From Tolypocladium sp. Sup5 PDA-1 (taxonomy: Eukaryota > Ascomycota > Sordariomycetes > Hypocreales > Ophiocordycipitaceae), in NCBI GenBank assembly GCA_000750105.3, contig JPHH03000008.1, positions 682,001 through 746,000 of the forward strand: a stretch of 64,000 nucleotides of DNA. The letters run 5' to 3'. Both the position numbers and the translations under genes were made by a program. The notes beneath the pieces were generated by a model. That model was given only the letters and a program-made list of their open reading frames with translations. It was not told the DNA's origin and did not search any database. This document shows, piece after piece, positions 11,845-23,520 of this stretch; the first letter of the stretch is position 1; every line of letters starts with the position of its first letter.

Positions 11845-12752
11845 ATGGGCCGCGAGTTCAAAGCCAAGCTCGCGCCGGCGAGTGCGCCTCACAAGTTCAA
11901 GCCCAGGAACAAATACACAGTCAGTTCCCCCCCTTAAAAGCCCATAGCCACGCTTCATCCGACTAACACCCCTTACAGGCCATCGTCAAGACCCTCTTCA
12001 CCCAGTACACCATCCTCCTCTCCGCCGCCTTCTTCCAGCTCCTCTTCTGCATCCTCCTCCCCGACGGCTTCTCCATCATGCCCTCCGCCATCCTCCTCCT
12101 CGGCTACGTCGTCACCACCCTCATCCACTACCTCGCGCCCTCGTCGCCCACGAACCCCTACACGCAGCACGTCGTCCCCGGCCGCACCACCGCCCAGCTG
12201 CCCGGCCCTTCCGGCTCCTTCGGCGCGGACCCGGGCGCCCAAGGCCTCGTCGTCTTCAACCTCGGCGTGCAGTGGAACCACCCGCTCGGCATCCTCTGCC
12301 CCGGCGGCAAGGAGACGGCCCAGCGCTTCATCGCCATGAACGCCGACCTCCTGCGCCGCCGCGAGGAGCTCGGCCTCATCAGCATCAACGACTGGAAGGG
12401 CGCCAGCGTCGAGACCGCCAGCTCCCTCGTCATCACCTACTACTTCCGCGACGTCGCCAGCATCCACCGCTTCGCGCACGAGGAGCTGCACCGCAAGGCC
12501 TGGGACTGGTACAACGCGCACCGCTTCCCGCACATTGGCATCTTCCACGAGACCTTCATCGTGCCCGCTCGCTCGTACGAGACTATCTACGACAACTGCA
12601 TCCCCATCGGGCTTGGCCGCGGCGCGGTAAGGTGCGAGGACGTCAAGGGCGAGGAGCAGTGGCTGAACACGCTGGTGAGCGCGGACACGCCGGCGCTGAA
12701 AACGCAGATGTTTCGGCTGGGGCGGGATGCGCAGGGGAATCCAAAGGAGTGA
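11845..12752 (+). CDS. DUF4188 / Af470-like monooxygenase family, membrane-anchored
   Basis: Two exons, 11845-11919 and 11979-12752 (donor GTCAGT, acceptor TTACAG); 282 residues. After a basic N-terminus (MGREFKAKL) there are two hydrophobic segments at about residues 30-50 and 55-75, then the DUF4188 domain: the LVVFNLGVQWN strand, a TYYFRD block, and HIGIFHETF with ETIYDN and GLGR. This matches the ferredoxin-like ABM-type monooxygenase fold; the best known relative is the Af470 protein of the fumagillin cluster, which is also membrane-bound. Here no terpene cyclase, polyketide synthase or P450 is next to it, so a cluster role is not supported. It converges on the glycosidase-like gene, 180 bases apart. 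The enzymatic reaction is unknown. Confidence 0.85.
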
Positions 12753-12932
12753 TTAACCCTTTCGTCCTGGGCAGTTTGTCGTAAAGGGGTGGGTGAGCGG
12801 GCTTGGACATTTGCAGCGGGAGTTGAGGGGAGTTACTGCGCACACCATTTCTTTAAGCTTTCAGGGCCTGATGGGATATACTCTATTCTGTATAATCAAT
12901 GGCAAGAATTACATCTTGAAATACCCAATGTC

Positions 12933-14749
12933 TCATCGGCACTTGCCTTTGCCAACGCCGAGGATAATGATGTTGGTCGACATGGCCGCTACTCCTCCCA
13001 GCCGAATCTCATGATCCCCGATGGTCCAAGTCCCATTCCCCCAGACGACGGCGTCCTTGGACTTGAGGGCAATCGACTCGGGCAGTGGAATCTTGACCTC
13101 GCCGCCGATGGGCTCGTAGCCCCCGTTGACGACGGACAGGAGCACCTGCTTGCCACTCGTCCAGTACGCCGCGTCAACCACCTCCAAGCCCCTGGCCTCG
13201 ACCCTCTTCGGCGTGCTGCTGACGATGAAATCCCGCACCGGCGCCGTGGCCACCACCTTGGCAAACTCGCCGTGAATCTGCGCCAGCGCATCGCTCGTCG
13301 GCCACACCCACGACGCAATCGCCTTGGCCCCGTGGTTAAACGCCAGCGCATTCATGGCCACCTCCTCGGCGGGCGTCGGGTCGCGGAACCAGTAGTCCTC
13401 GCCGTGGAAGCTCTGCGGGTTGTGCGCCTTGGTCTTGGGCCACAGCCCCAGCCAGCGCTCGTACCGCGCCAGGTCGTCGAGCCTGCGGGACACGTCCTGC
13501 ACGTTGCCCTGGCAGTTGTCGCACCCGCAGTCGCCGTAGGTGGCGTTGCACGGCGTGCCCCATTTCGAAAAGGTGCTGTTGATGGCGATGGGGTACGCGT
13601 CTTCCATGATGAGGTCCGCGCCGGCCGTGTACTCCTTGAAGTAGTAGTTTTGGCAGTTAAGCGTCACGGAGACGGGGTGGTAGGGGTCGATTTTGCGGAC
13701 GGCGTCGCGGGCTTCGGCGAGGAGGTTGAAGGGGTCCTGGTGGCCATCGGGTCTGAGTTTGTCTCTCATCAGTTCATGCTCGATGGTCGGGGACATGCGG
13801 ACTCACTCGTCTGAGCCCCAGTAGGAGTATATGGCGTCAAAGTCCTTGATGGCCGCGACCTGCTCGCGCACCGCCGTCAGGTTCTTGTAGTACCCGCGCA
13901 GGTCGTACATGAAGCGCAGGTCCAGCGAGTCCATGTACTCGTACGCGGCGCGCGAGTTGAACACCGTCGTCAGCGACACCATGCTGTTGAGCCCCAGGTC
14001 GCGGTACGACTTGATCTTGCGGACATTGTCCTTGTCGCACAGGAAGTTGTCGCACGACGCGTAGAAGCCGTACGGCAGAAACGGCTCGAAGCGGCCCCCC
14101 GTCGCGGCGCTGCGGAAGAGCACGCCGCCGCGCAGGTTGTCCAGCCGGGTGACGCTGCCCGTCGTCTTCTCCGGCAGGACGAAGAGCTCGCTGGAGGCGG
14201 TGATGTTGGGCCCGCCGCTCTCGGCCGCGCCGAACAGGACCACCGCGTAGGGCTCGAGGCGCGGCTCGAGGTTGGTGAGGTTGAAGGCGAAGACGCTGGC
14301 GGCCGAGCCGACGGCCACCTTGTTGGAGACGAGCACGTCGTCGTTGGAGACGAGGTTGATGGTGAAGTGGACGGGCGGCGCCTTGTCTGGCGTGCTCAGG
14401 CCGGGCCATGGCTGGCCGTGCCACTCCGACACCGCGGCATGGACGACGAACTCGGCCTGCTTGTCGCTCTCGAGGTAGATGCTGTACCGCGGCTTGAACT
14501 GGACGTCCAGGGCCGGCCCGTTGGGGAGCGCAGGCGGCTCGACAGTCTGGCCGCCAGGATCGAAGCTGGGGTATCTGACGCGCCGCCGTTAGCCATGGGA
14601 ACCAACGTCAACCGCTCTTCGAGCCTCCGCGTCACTCACTTTGGCTGGTACGCCTTGCCGCACCACCGGTCCCACTCGGGGTGGTTGCCCGTCTGCTGCG
14701 CGGCACCGAGGCCGAGCAGGAGGCCTACAGACACGGCGAGCAGTCTCAT
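12933..14749 (-). CDS. Secreted glycoside hydrolase-like protein
   Basis: Three exons on the minus strand: 14749-14640, 14574-13807 and 13752-12933, with GTGAGT donors at both introns; 565 residues. It begins with a clear signal peptide (MRLLAVSVGLLLGLGAAQQ). The middle (about residues 190-430) looks like a TIM-barrel glycosidase: GFYASCDNFLC, SYWGSDEPDG (an Asp-Glu pair at a strand end), DLIMEDAYPI, and a Trp-rich loop. The end, with VVNGGYEPIGG, looks like a beta-sandwich. A Cys-rich loop (GDCGCDNC) suggests disulphides. I cannot name the GH family; SDEPDG and MEDAYP are candidates for the acid/base and nucleophile. A TATA-like element near 14827 precedes the start by about 80 bases. Function as secreted carbohydrate-active enzyme is inference. 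Confidence 0.75.
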
Positions 14750-15322
14750 GGCTTCGCTTCACTTCATCTGCCCTTGGGGAGAGGTCGGGCCAGGAGCTCG
14801 GAGCTCGAGAGGGGTTGGCCCCTGGCTATATCATGATTCATCGCTTAAACGGCTGCCGATGCTCAATCAGACTGTCGGTGCAACGTCGCAGTCGGCATGC
14901 AAGTCACGCAGGTTCCCCCACGGGCTCTGCCGTATACGGGAGGTCGGCGAGTTTATCACTGCCCCACGATGCATGATCGGCAGGGTCGGCGGTTTGCCAG
15001 GCACTAGAACGGCCGCTCCTCAAGCGAGCCGACGGCTAATTAGTTGTCATGACGATGCGTCACAAAGACGCTGACCAGCGAAGGATCAATCTGATGGCGG
15101 CGATTTCATTCATTCGTTTCTGACCGGACCGTGTGTTCTGTTGCGCCTCCGTCAGCCCAAGAGCTGGCTTGTCATTTTGCATACTCTCCTCTTCAAGGCC
15201 GCGGGTCCGTGACCGTCCAAGACGCTGATATCTTGTTTGCCCTTCCGCCCACCAGTGACGTCTGATAGCCTTCTGTTCATGCTCCACGCCTTGAAGGCAC
15301 CCCCTTCGACAACTCTCAACTC
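14750..15322. other. Intergenic region
   Basis: Promoter of the glycosidase-like gene and 3' flank of the Hce2 gene. No reading frame with recognisable features. Confidence 0.6.
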
Positions 15323-15868
15323 TCAACCACTTCCCGCATCCCAGAGCCGCCACATCATAAACCTCCCCGTGTTTGCGCCATCGCCCCCGTACTCGCACCT
15401 CATCGTCCCAACCCCCGAGACCATCTGCATGTTGCCCAGCCTGGAAACCGCCTCCTTGACAATCTCCACGACGTCCGAGTCGCCCACGGTCCAGACGCCC
15501 GTCGCCTTGTCGTCGTTTTCCAGCTTCTTGAGGCCCAGCGTGCAGGTCCGGCGCTTGGCCACGGGCGCGTAGTCGCCGCGCGCGCCGCTGAAGTTGCCGA
15601 CCACGTATGAGCCCGTTCGCCGCGTCAGGTCGACGGCGAGGTCGACGCAGTCGCGCACCCGCGCCTTTTTGCTCGCCGCGTAGGCCCACGTCGTCTGGTC
15701 GCACGTGTTCTGGGACTCGTCGCTGCTGTCAAAGTACCACAGCGTGTTGGTGCCGTTGCCGTTGCTGTTGTTGTTGCCCTTGGCGGACGAGGCGGCGGAG
15801 GAAACGGGCTCAGCCACCGCAGGACCCGCGAGGACCACGACGACGAGAATGGCGCAGCAGAGCATCAT
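15323..15868 (-). CDS. Small secreted protein with Hce2 (ECP2-like) effector domain
   Basis: Single exon, 181 residues. The start is the ATG at 15868, which puts a hydrophobic signal peptide (MMLCCAILVVVVLAGPAVA) at the N-terminus; an upstream in-frame extension to 16078 would bury it. Mature part: a Ser/Asn-rich spacer, then a domain of about 120 residues with four cysteines in NTCDQT, VRDCVDL, RRTCTLG and GTMRCEYG, and the VGDSDVVEIVKEAV helix. That spacing is the Hce2 pattern (homologues of Cladosporium fulvum Ecp2; some members act as necrosis-inducing or antimicrobial effectors). Likely disulphide-bonded and exported. Whether it acts on a host, on competitors, or in development is not shown by the sequence. 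Next to it is a 3.6 kb gene-poor gap. Confidence 0.8.
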   Translation of the reverse strand: MMLCCAILVVVVLAGPAVAEPVSSAASSAKGNNNSNGNGTNTLWYFDSSDESQNTCDQTTWAYAASKKARVRDCVDLAVDLTRRTGSYVVGNFSGARGDYAPVAKRRTCTLGLKKLENDDKATGVWTVGDSDVVEIVKEAVSRLGNMQMVSGVGTMRCEYGGDGANTGRFMMWRLWDAGSG

Positions 15869-18800
15869 GGCTTCGCAACCTGCCGGCGAGGGCAGCGGTT
15901 GCCCTTTAATCAGCGGCAAAGTTCCCTGTGAGTAAGGTATTGAGGCGAGGGGCGGTGCTGGGGCGCGGTCGGGGCATAGCCAAGGCAGGTAGGGTAGTTC
16001 AACAAGATGGATAGAGCGAGGAGGAGTCTCGGGTATGTAAGGCCAAGGCCAGGAAGTCCCGCAACCCTGCATGTACACCCCAAGGACTGCTTAATGACGC
16101 CCGAAACGGATCCGGAAGGAGGACACCAGTGCAACGCCCTCCAAGCTGCCGCCCTACGGCCCTCGATCCCGCCGTCTGTCAACCTAGGCCCGAGACTCGG
16201 GACAAGGCCTGATCGCCAACTCGAGGGCCCGGCCACTCAACGTCGTCGACGCGGAAATGGTCCGCTGGGGCTCCATCCTGCCTTGTACAGACTGGCTCGG
16301 CTGGGGCGGACGAGGCCCCGGTGCTGTTCGTATTCGGGCATATGTCTCAACGGGCGGTCTGCAGACCACCGTGACTATTGCCAGGTGGCCAAACGCGCGG
16401 CTTTCACGACAGGACACGGCTCTACGGTTGCGTTCATCTGCTTTGCCAACGGCGACGTAACTGCCGAGGACGCCATTGCTGTGTGACAGGTCTTTCTGCA
16501 GCAGAGGTGGAGTTGAAGAGAGAAACGACTCTGAAACCTACCGTACTTGGTGCTCTTGGAACGTACAAGCAGATACAAAGAGCAGGTAAGGATATGGTAT
16601 TCCGTCCTGTAGGTGAATGGGCCACCCCTCATCCTCCTAGAAGAATAGCCCGCGGCCTCAAATCTGCTCTGCGACTACGGACTAGCCTCCAAAGGATCCC
16701 GTTGCCGACGGTATGCCAAGGCTTGTGCCCTCCACTTCGAAAAGCTGTCGCCGCCGACTGCAGGCCAATCACCCCAAGATGAGTCAACAATACTTCGTAC
16801 TTGTTGTGGGTGGCCTGAAACCAATTCGCTGGCTGGGAGTGTGGCAACGCAAGGCAGCAGCTTTAATCTTGCTCCAGAACGTCTTCGTCTTGCAGCAACT
16901 CACGCTCGCCATTCTGACATTCTCGAGGGGAACGAGCACGGCACCGCTGTTTTGGATCCATGTGTTTGTCGACGAATCAAACTCGATCGAACAACATGCC
17001 TTGATGAAGACTGGTTTTCGCGTGCTACGTTACCATGCCAATGTAGAGACTCGCCCCCGAGTTTACAGTAAACGGCAAAAGGGCGTTCCGAGCGTATCTC
17101 ATCAGCTGTACTGAGAGTTGCCAGTCAGTTATATCACAAGACTAGGGCTTCGATTGAGTTGAAATTGAGATTGAAAGATTCTTGCTCTTCTATCCAATTG
17201 AACGAGGAAGTTGATTCCTTTTATCTTTGCAAATGGCCCCTGCGGAGTCGACGCCTTTTTGTTGGAACCGGCAACGCATCGAGATGGCACTCTTGGGAGG
17301 CAATAACCGGGCAGCCCGTAGAGATGTAAGCATTGTGGCTGTAGAGAGATTCAGGTGTACATGTCCTCCGAGTACGAGTACTCGTAAGTACTCGCTGTGG
17401 GGCGTAGGGAGGGAGCTTAGCGGTGAGGCGGTGACGATGAGGATGAGCGATCCGAAGGCAAACACCTACGCGACACTACAGCATATCGACGCAGGCACAT
17501 CACGGGGCAGGCGGCTGAGGGGAAGCCGATGGACCGATCGACAAGCCCTCCCTTTGACAATAAACACCCCGGAGATCATGCTTCTTATGAAGCTTATAAG
17601 CCACATATTCCGACCTGCGAGGTGCGACTGGGGCAAGATGGCGGGCAAGATGGCGGGCGGCGCAAAACCTAACTACTTGTAGATCAACGAATAGCACGGG
17701 TCCGTGCCCGTCATTGAAGGAAGGATGCCGTTGTCGCGACGAGGTGGAGTGACGGATCGTAGTAGATGGTGCCAAAGGATCAAGGAGAAGCAGGCGACAG
17801 ATCAAAGCGCCACAGCCAGATGCGAAGTATTGACCCATGGCTGACCATCTTCTCGTAGTACTCGTACTTCGTAGAGCAGTGAGTATGAACAGGGGCAATC
17901 CATCGAGTTCATTACTTGCCGCCCCTGCCCCGCCCCCTTTGTCGATGCCGCCAGGATGGGCAAAGATGGCCAATCTCAGAAGTCAGAAGCCAGAACCACC
18001 AACAGCCGTGGCTGTCTGTCAGTGACCACTGCTAGTAGGGGTTCGGCGGTGATGCGCACGCGTCGGCACTTTCGCTCGGAGAGGACGGAGAAGCTCATCT
18101 CGTTTGCTTGGTGGCAGTGCAGATTAGAACGGGCGAGCGAGACCAACAGGGATACGGCTCAACAAGCCGCAGCTTCGGCGCGGGGGATAAAGCAACAACT
18201 TGCTTCTTGCTGAGCTCGGGTCGCTGCCCCGGATATCTTCAGTGGTTCCAGCTTCTGCGGATGTTTGGATCTGCCGTGCAGCAGCTTGGTATGTGCAGAT
18301 CTGGAGCGCAGTCTGGAAGCGGCACGGAAGCGCACAGGAAAAGCCTCCAGCTCGGAAACAGCCGCCAGATGCACGTGTGGAGCCGTGCATCCTAAAATTA
18401 GCGGCCGGGTGCCCTCGCAAGGGTGTCAAGGACGCGTTTGCTGCTTCTGATTGGACCCGACATTTGATGCCGTCTGCCTGCACATATGCCCCCACAACCC
18501 CAAGACTCCAAGACCCCGATCCACCATCCGCGTATTCGCTATCCATCATCAATGCAGCAGCGCCGGGCCAGCCGGCCAAGGGGAAACGGCGTCGTCGCTG
18601 GCCCGTTCGGGCGTCGGCATCCGTCATGGCCTGGCAGACGCCAGCACAACGGCCCAAACACGGCGACGCGGCGGCACCGCCCAAGTTGAGACTGCCATTG
18701 CGGCGCGCTGCGTTTCAGGCCGTCGATACATGGGGCAGCACAGCCTCGCGGGCCTGCCTCCAGGGAGCAAATTAAAATGGGCTGTAGCGTTTCGAACGGC

Positions 18801-19466
18801 GGAGGTCTCTTTCTTGGCGCATCGAAGCAACGGATGCCGCGTCTGGCGAGTTATGTCCGGCTGTGCTGTGCTGCACATCCAGGTACTTCGTACGAAGTAC
18901 GGAGTACCTCCCCGGGTGTGAAAGGACTCAGGAGGCACGACATGCGACATGGGACAATGCCAGAAGCCTGCCATTGCCTTCTCTTTCCATCCCGTCTGTC
19001 CCCTCCCAGCATCTTCATCATCGCCATCACCACCACCTAGCCGCTCATTACTGTATTTACCGTTCGCACTTCTCTTTGGTGGTGCCATCGCCTTCCACAC
19101 AGACGCGCGGCCACGGAGGATACAGGCGCCTCGAGCCAAACACTCCCGCTCGCAGTCATTCCTTTGATCATCACGTCGTGCTCCTTTCTCGCGGAGCCGC
19201 TCGTCCGTTCTTTGACGGCCTTCGCTTTACCTTTATTTTACCTTTCCGCCCTTCTTGGCGTTGCTGGCCGCGTGGGCATCGAGACGTAACCGACTTCGTC
19301 GCCATCCCCTCCCTCTGCCGTATATACGCAAATACCGCCGCCGTTCGCTTCTCGGTTGACCTGATGCGAGCTGGGCTTGCGTCGTGATATATTTCCTTGC
19401 TCTCTTTCGTTGCCACCTCACTACGCTCGCTTGGTGGTTGTGTCTGTCTCTCGTTGACGCCGCGCC
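15869..19466. other. Gene-poor intergenic region (3.6 kb)
   Basis: No reading frame here has a recognisable domain, splice-consistent exon structure or codon bias like the neighbouring genes. It contains TACGAAGTA-type motifs at about 16790-16800, 17369-17393, 17851-17875 and 18881-18908. The 17.1-17.2 kb stretch is locally AT-richer. The last 450 bases before 19467 are pyrimidine-rich and form the GH76 promoter and leader. Confidence 0.6.
18881..18908. repeat. Palindromic TACTTCGTACGAAGTA element
   Basis: AGGTACTTCGTACGAAGTAC followed by GGAGTACC: a perfect inverted repeat (GTACTTCGTACGAAGTAC) plus a further TACGGAGTA unit. It is the longest example in the window of the dispersed motif. Confidence 0.85.
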
Positions 19467-20960
19467 ATGAAGGGCGTGATACCAGCTGTAGCCCTCGCCT
19501 CGGCGCTCTTGGCACGGACTGCGCTTGGGGTCGAGGTCAACGTTGACGATGATAGTACTACACACCCGAGTCCGACCATGAAACCCCGCGAGCGATACTA
19601 ACGGCACTCCAGGCTCGGTCAAGAAGGCCGCCAGCACCGTCGCCTACGGGCTGATGAAGTACTACACCGGCAACAACACCGGCGATGTCCCCGGCAATCT
19701 TCCCGACCCATACTACTGTCAGCCTCGCCGAGAGATAACCAACGGGTCCCAACGTCCGTCGCTAACAGTCGAGCAGGGTGGACGGCAGGCGCCATGTTTG
19801 GCACCATGATCGATTACTGGTTCTTGACCGAGGACAGCTCCTACAACGACGCGACGATGCAAGCCATAGTCCATCAGGGCTCCCCCTCCAAGGACTTTAT
19901 GCCCTTGAACCAGACGAGGACCGAGGGAAACGACGACCAGGGCTTCTGGGCCATGACGGCCATGACGGCCGCCGAGTACAAGTTCCCCAACCCGCCCTCG
20001 GACCAGCCCCAGTACCTGGCCCTGGCGCAGGCCGTCTTCAACCAGTACGTCGCTCGATGGGACGAGCTCGACTGTGGTGGCGGCCTGCGCTGGCAAATCT
20101 TCTCCTTCAACAACGGCTACAACTACAAAAACTCAATCTCCAACGGCTGTTTCTTCAACATCGCCTCGCGGCTGGCGCGGTACACGGGCAACACCACCTA
20201 CGCCGACTGGGCGACCAAGGTCTTCGAGTGGCAGCAAAAGGTCGGCCTCATCAGCGACACGTACGACGTCTTCGACGGCATCACCATCGAGGCGGACAAG
20301 ACGTGCAAGGGCATCAACCAGGCCCAGTGGTCGTACAACGCGGGCATCTACCTGCACGGCGCCGCCAACATGTACAACATCTCGGGCGACGACACGTGGA
20401 AGAAGCGGCTCGACGGCATCCTCAATGAGACGCAGGCGCGCTTCGTCAAGGAGGGCGTGCTGTACGAGGAGTTTTGCGAGCTCAACAAGGTCTGCAACAA
20501 CGACCAGGAAGGGTTCAAGGGCTTCCTCGCGCGGTGGCTCGCGCAGACGACCAGGCTGGCGCCTTACACGATGAGCACCATCGCCCCCGTCCTCAAGGCC
20601 ACGGCCAAGAACGCCGGCGCTGCGTGCAGCGGATCGCCGGCGACGGGGTACAAAGGCCCCGCGGGCACGGCGTGCGGCTTCAGCTGGCTCAACAACGGTG
20701 CGTTTGACGGCATCGTCGGCGTACCCTCGCAGATGGACGGCCTGGCCGCCATCATCGCGCCGCTCGCCGAGAGGGGCCGCTCGCCGTTTACGGAGAAGAC
20801 GGGCGGCACGTCCAAGGGCAACCCGGACGCGGGCTCGGGCGAGCAAAAGGACCCGCGGGCGCTGCGGCCCATCACCACGGCGGACAAGGTCGGGGCGGGC
20901 TTCATCACGCTGCTTTTCGTCGTGGGCGCGATAGGGGGCACTACTTTCATGGTTACATAG
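19467..20960 (+). CDS. GPI-anchored endo-1,6-alpha-mannosidase, DFG5/DCW1 type (GH76)
   Basis: Three exons: 19467-19554, 19613-19717 and 19777-20960; 458 residues. Introns have a TACTAAC branch and CAG acceptors. Signal peptide MKGVIPAVALASALLARTALG; GH76 domain at about residues 30-380 with the catalytic Asp pair in EGNDDQGFW, plus GGGLRWQIF, NGCFFNIASRLARYT and SYNAGIYLHGAA. The C-terminus has a Gly/Ser/Lys-rich spacer and a hydrophobic tail (TLLFVVGAIGGTTFMVT) typical of a GPI attachment signal. Known role: Dfg5/Dcw1 proteins are plasma-membrane enzymes that transfer GPI-mannoproteins onto cell-wall glucan through the GPI-core mannan. Full length, no defects. Fungi usually carry several paralogues, so a one-to-one name is not given. 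Confidence 0.93.
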
Positions 20961-21430
20961 ATTTTGGAAGACGCGAGAGTCTGATTTCAGGGTTGGCGTT
21001 AGGGAGCGCGGCAGCTTGGGATAGCTGGCGTCACTGCATCGGAGTTTGAATTTGTTGTACATAGACGTCTACTTAGGGTGGGCTTTCCGGTCGAATGCTT
21101 CGATACAGGCTAGAGATGAATCCGTGCGCTATACGAAGTACGCGACTTTGTAATGATGCAGCTCGGTGATGCGACCGAGATGTTGGGATTCATTAGCTTG
21201 TGCGGATCCTGGTCTGACCCCGCAACACCACACGCATCTTCACTTCACCCGGACGACATTCACCCACTCACCCCGCCTGTGGCTGAACGTCACCTCCTCG
21301 TCACTCACGTCCGCATCGCTTCCATTCTTTGCTACTCGCCCCTTTGTAAATCACCTGTTTTCCGTTTCTCATTGCTATTATACTCATCTACTTCAGATTG
21401 ACTCATCCAAGTCCTTGATTCCCAGCAGCC
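20961..21430. other. Intergenic region upstream of dihydroxyacetone kinase
   Basis: Short tandem spacer with one ATACGAAGTACG motif at 21131-21142 and a pyrimidine-rich leader (21220-21420). No gene seen. Confidence 0.7.
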
Positions 21431-23278
21431 ATGTCCTCCAAACACTTCATCAACGACCCGGCCCACCTCGTCTCCTCGGCCCTCCACGCCCTCACCCTCA
21501 CAAACCCCAACGTCGCCGTCGACGCCGCCAACAAGATCGTCTACCGCCGGCCCGCGCAGCACCACCATGAGCAGCAGCAGCCGCAGGTCTCCATCCTCTC
21601 CGGCGGCGGGTCCGGCCACGAGCCGTCTTTCGCCGGCATGGTCGGGCCGGGCATGCTCGCCGCCGCCGTCGCGGGCACCATCTTCGCGAGCCCGTCGGCG
21701 GAGCAGGTGCGCACGGGCATCACGGCGCGCGTGGACGCGGAGAGGGGCGTGCTCGTCGTGGTCATGAACTACACGGGCGACGTGCTCAACTTCGGCATGG
21801 CCGTCGAGAAGGCCCGGGCGGCGGGCCAGGCCGTCGAGATGGTCGTCGTCGGGGACGACGTCGGCGTCGGCAGGGCAAAGGCCGGCAAGGTCGGCAGACG
21901 GGGTATCGCGGGCACGGTGCTCGTGCTGAAGATTGCGGGCGCGCTGGCGGCCATGGGACGGCCGCTCGAGGAGGTGGCCAGGGTGGCGCGCCTCACGGCC
22001 GACAACCTCGTCAGCGTGGGCGCCAGCCTGGAGCACGTCCACGTCCCCGGGCGGGCAGCCGACGCGGCGGAGGACAAGCTGGGCCCCGGTGCCGTCGAGA
22101 TTGGCATGGGCATCCACAACGAGCCCGGCTCCGGGCGCGGGCAGATGGACCTCCCGCAGCTGGTCGCCAAGATGCTCGCGCAGCTGCTCGACGCCAAGGA
22201 CGCGGACCGCGCGTTCCTCAACGTCAACTCCAACGAGGTGGTCCTGCTCATCAACAACCTGGGCGGCGTGAGCGTGCTGGAGCTCGGCGGCATCACGAGC
22301 GAGGTGGTCTCGCAGCTGGGCGGCAAGTACGGCATCCATCCGGTGCGCGTCCTCAGCGGGACCTTCATGACGAGCCTCAACGGGTTGGGCTTCAGCGTGT
22401 CGCTGCTCAACGTCGTCAACACGGACGTCGGCGGGCCGGGCATGGTGGAGCTGCTCGACGCGCCGAGCGAGGTCACGGGCTGGGCGGCGCCGATCCAGAA
22501 GACCACCTGGGAGGCGCGCAACACGGCGACGAGGACGGACGATGCGGGCACGAGTCGCGAGGTGAAGCCGAGCGGGCTGAAGATGGACGCTGGGGCGGCG
22601 ACGGCCGCGTTGACGGATGCGCTGGAGAGGGTCATAGCGGCGGAGCCAGAGGTTACGAGGTATGATACGGTGGTTGGGGATGGAGACTGCGGCATTGGGC
22701 TCAAGAGGGGCGCTGAAGGTAAGGCCTTGATCAAGATATCAACACCAGACTCGAACATGTACTGACTTCACACGCCAGCGATCCTCAAACACCTCAGCCA
22801 GAAGCCCCTGACCGGCGACGCCGTAGTCGACGTCGCCTCCATCGTCCCCGTCGTCGAAAACACCATGGACGGCACGTCGGGCGCCCTCTACGCCATCTTC
22901 CTCAACGCCCTCGTCCACGCCCTGCGCGTCCTGTCCCCCGGCGACGCCACCCCGCAGCTCTGGGCCGGCGCCCTCAAGCAGAGCTGCGACGCGCTGTCCA
23001 AGTACACGCCCGCGCGCCCGGGGGACAGGACCCTTGTCGACGCGCTGTATCCCTTCGTCGAGGTGCTCGGCAAGACAGGCGACGTCAAGAAGGCGGCTGA
23101 GGCGGCGCGGAAGGCGGCGGACGAGACAAAGGGCATGCAGGCGAGCCTCGGGCGGACGGTGTACGTCGGCGGGAGCGGGTATGAGGAGGTGCCTGACCCG
23201 GGTGCCTGGGGCCTGGCGTGCTTCTTCCTGGGGCTGGCGGGTGCAAAGCTAACCGACGAGGGCTGGGAGAAGATTTAG
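21431..23278 (+). CDS. DAK1: Dihydroxyacetone kinase
   Basis: Two exons, 21431-22718 and 22779-23278 (donor GTAAGG, acceptor CGCCAG), joined in frame; 595 residues, as usual for fungal Dak. The DAK1 (kinase, DhaK-like) domain fills about residues 1-335 with SGGGSGHEPSFAG and MNYTGDVLNFGMA; the histidine that binds dihydroxyacetone covalently is in IGMGIHNEPG. The DAK2 (DhaL-like, ATP-binding) domain from about residue 380 has VVGDGDCGIGLKRGA for Mg-ATP and MDGTSGALYAIF. It phosphorylates dihydroxyacetone to DHAP in the cytosol, feeding glycerol or methylglyoxal-related carbon into glycolysis. Its 3' end converges on SmD2, 242 bases away. Confidence 0.95.
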
Positions 23279-23520
23279 GCCGCGGTTGAACGAGGTCGGG
23301 TGCGAGTTCTGTAGTCAGTGTAGAATAAGGTAGCACACATGGTAGTCAGCGGAAGCGAGGGACAAATATGGGTGACAAAGGTGTCGTCGTTCGCAAAGCA
23401 CACTGTTTTCAACGCCTATATCAGCCCTAAAGTCTCGCCCACGAGACAGACCGTACGTTCAGATCCCAAACCGACGAAAGCAAAGCAAAAACCACGCGTC
23501 CAAGCCATGCAACGGGCAAT

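Noticed and set aside
11845..15868. Possible biosynthetic gene cluster around the Af470-like gene
   Set aside because: Neighbours are a DUF4048 protein, a secreted glycosidase-like protein and an Hce2 protein; no terpene cyclase, PKS, NRPS, P450 or transporter is present.
18124..18775. Overlapping open frames on both strands near 18.2-18.8 kb
   Set aside because: Both strands are open at once with no domain and no biased codons; treated as non-coding.
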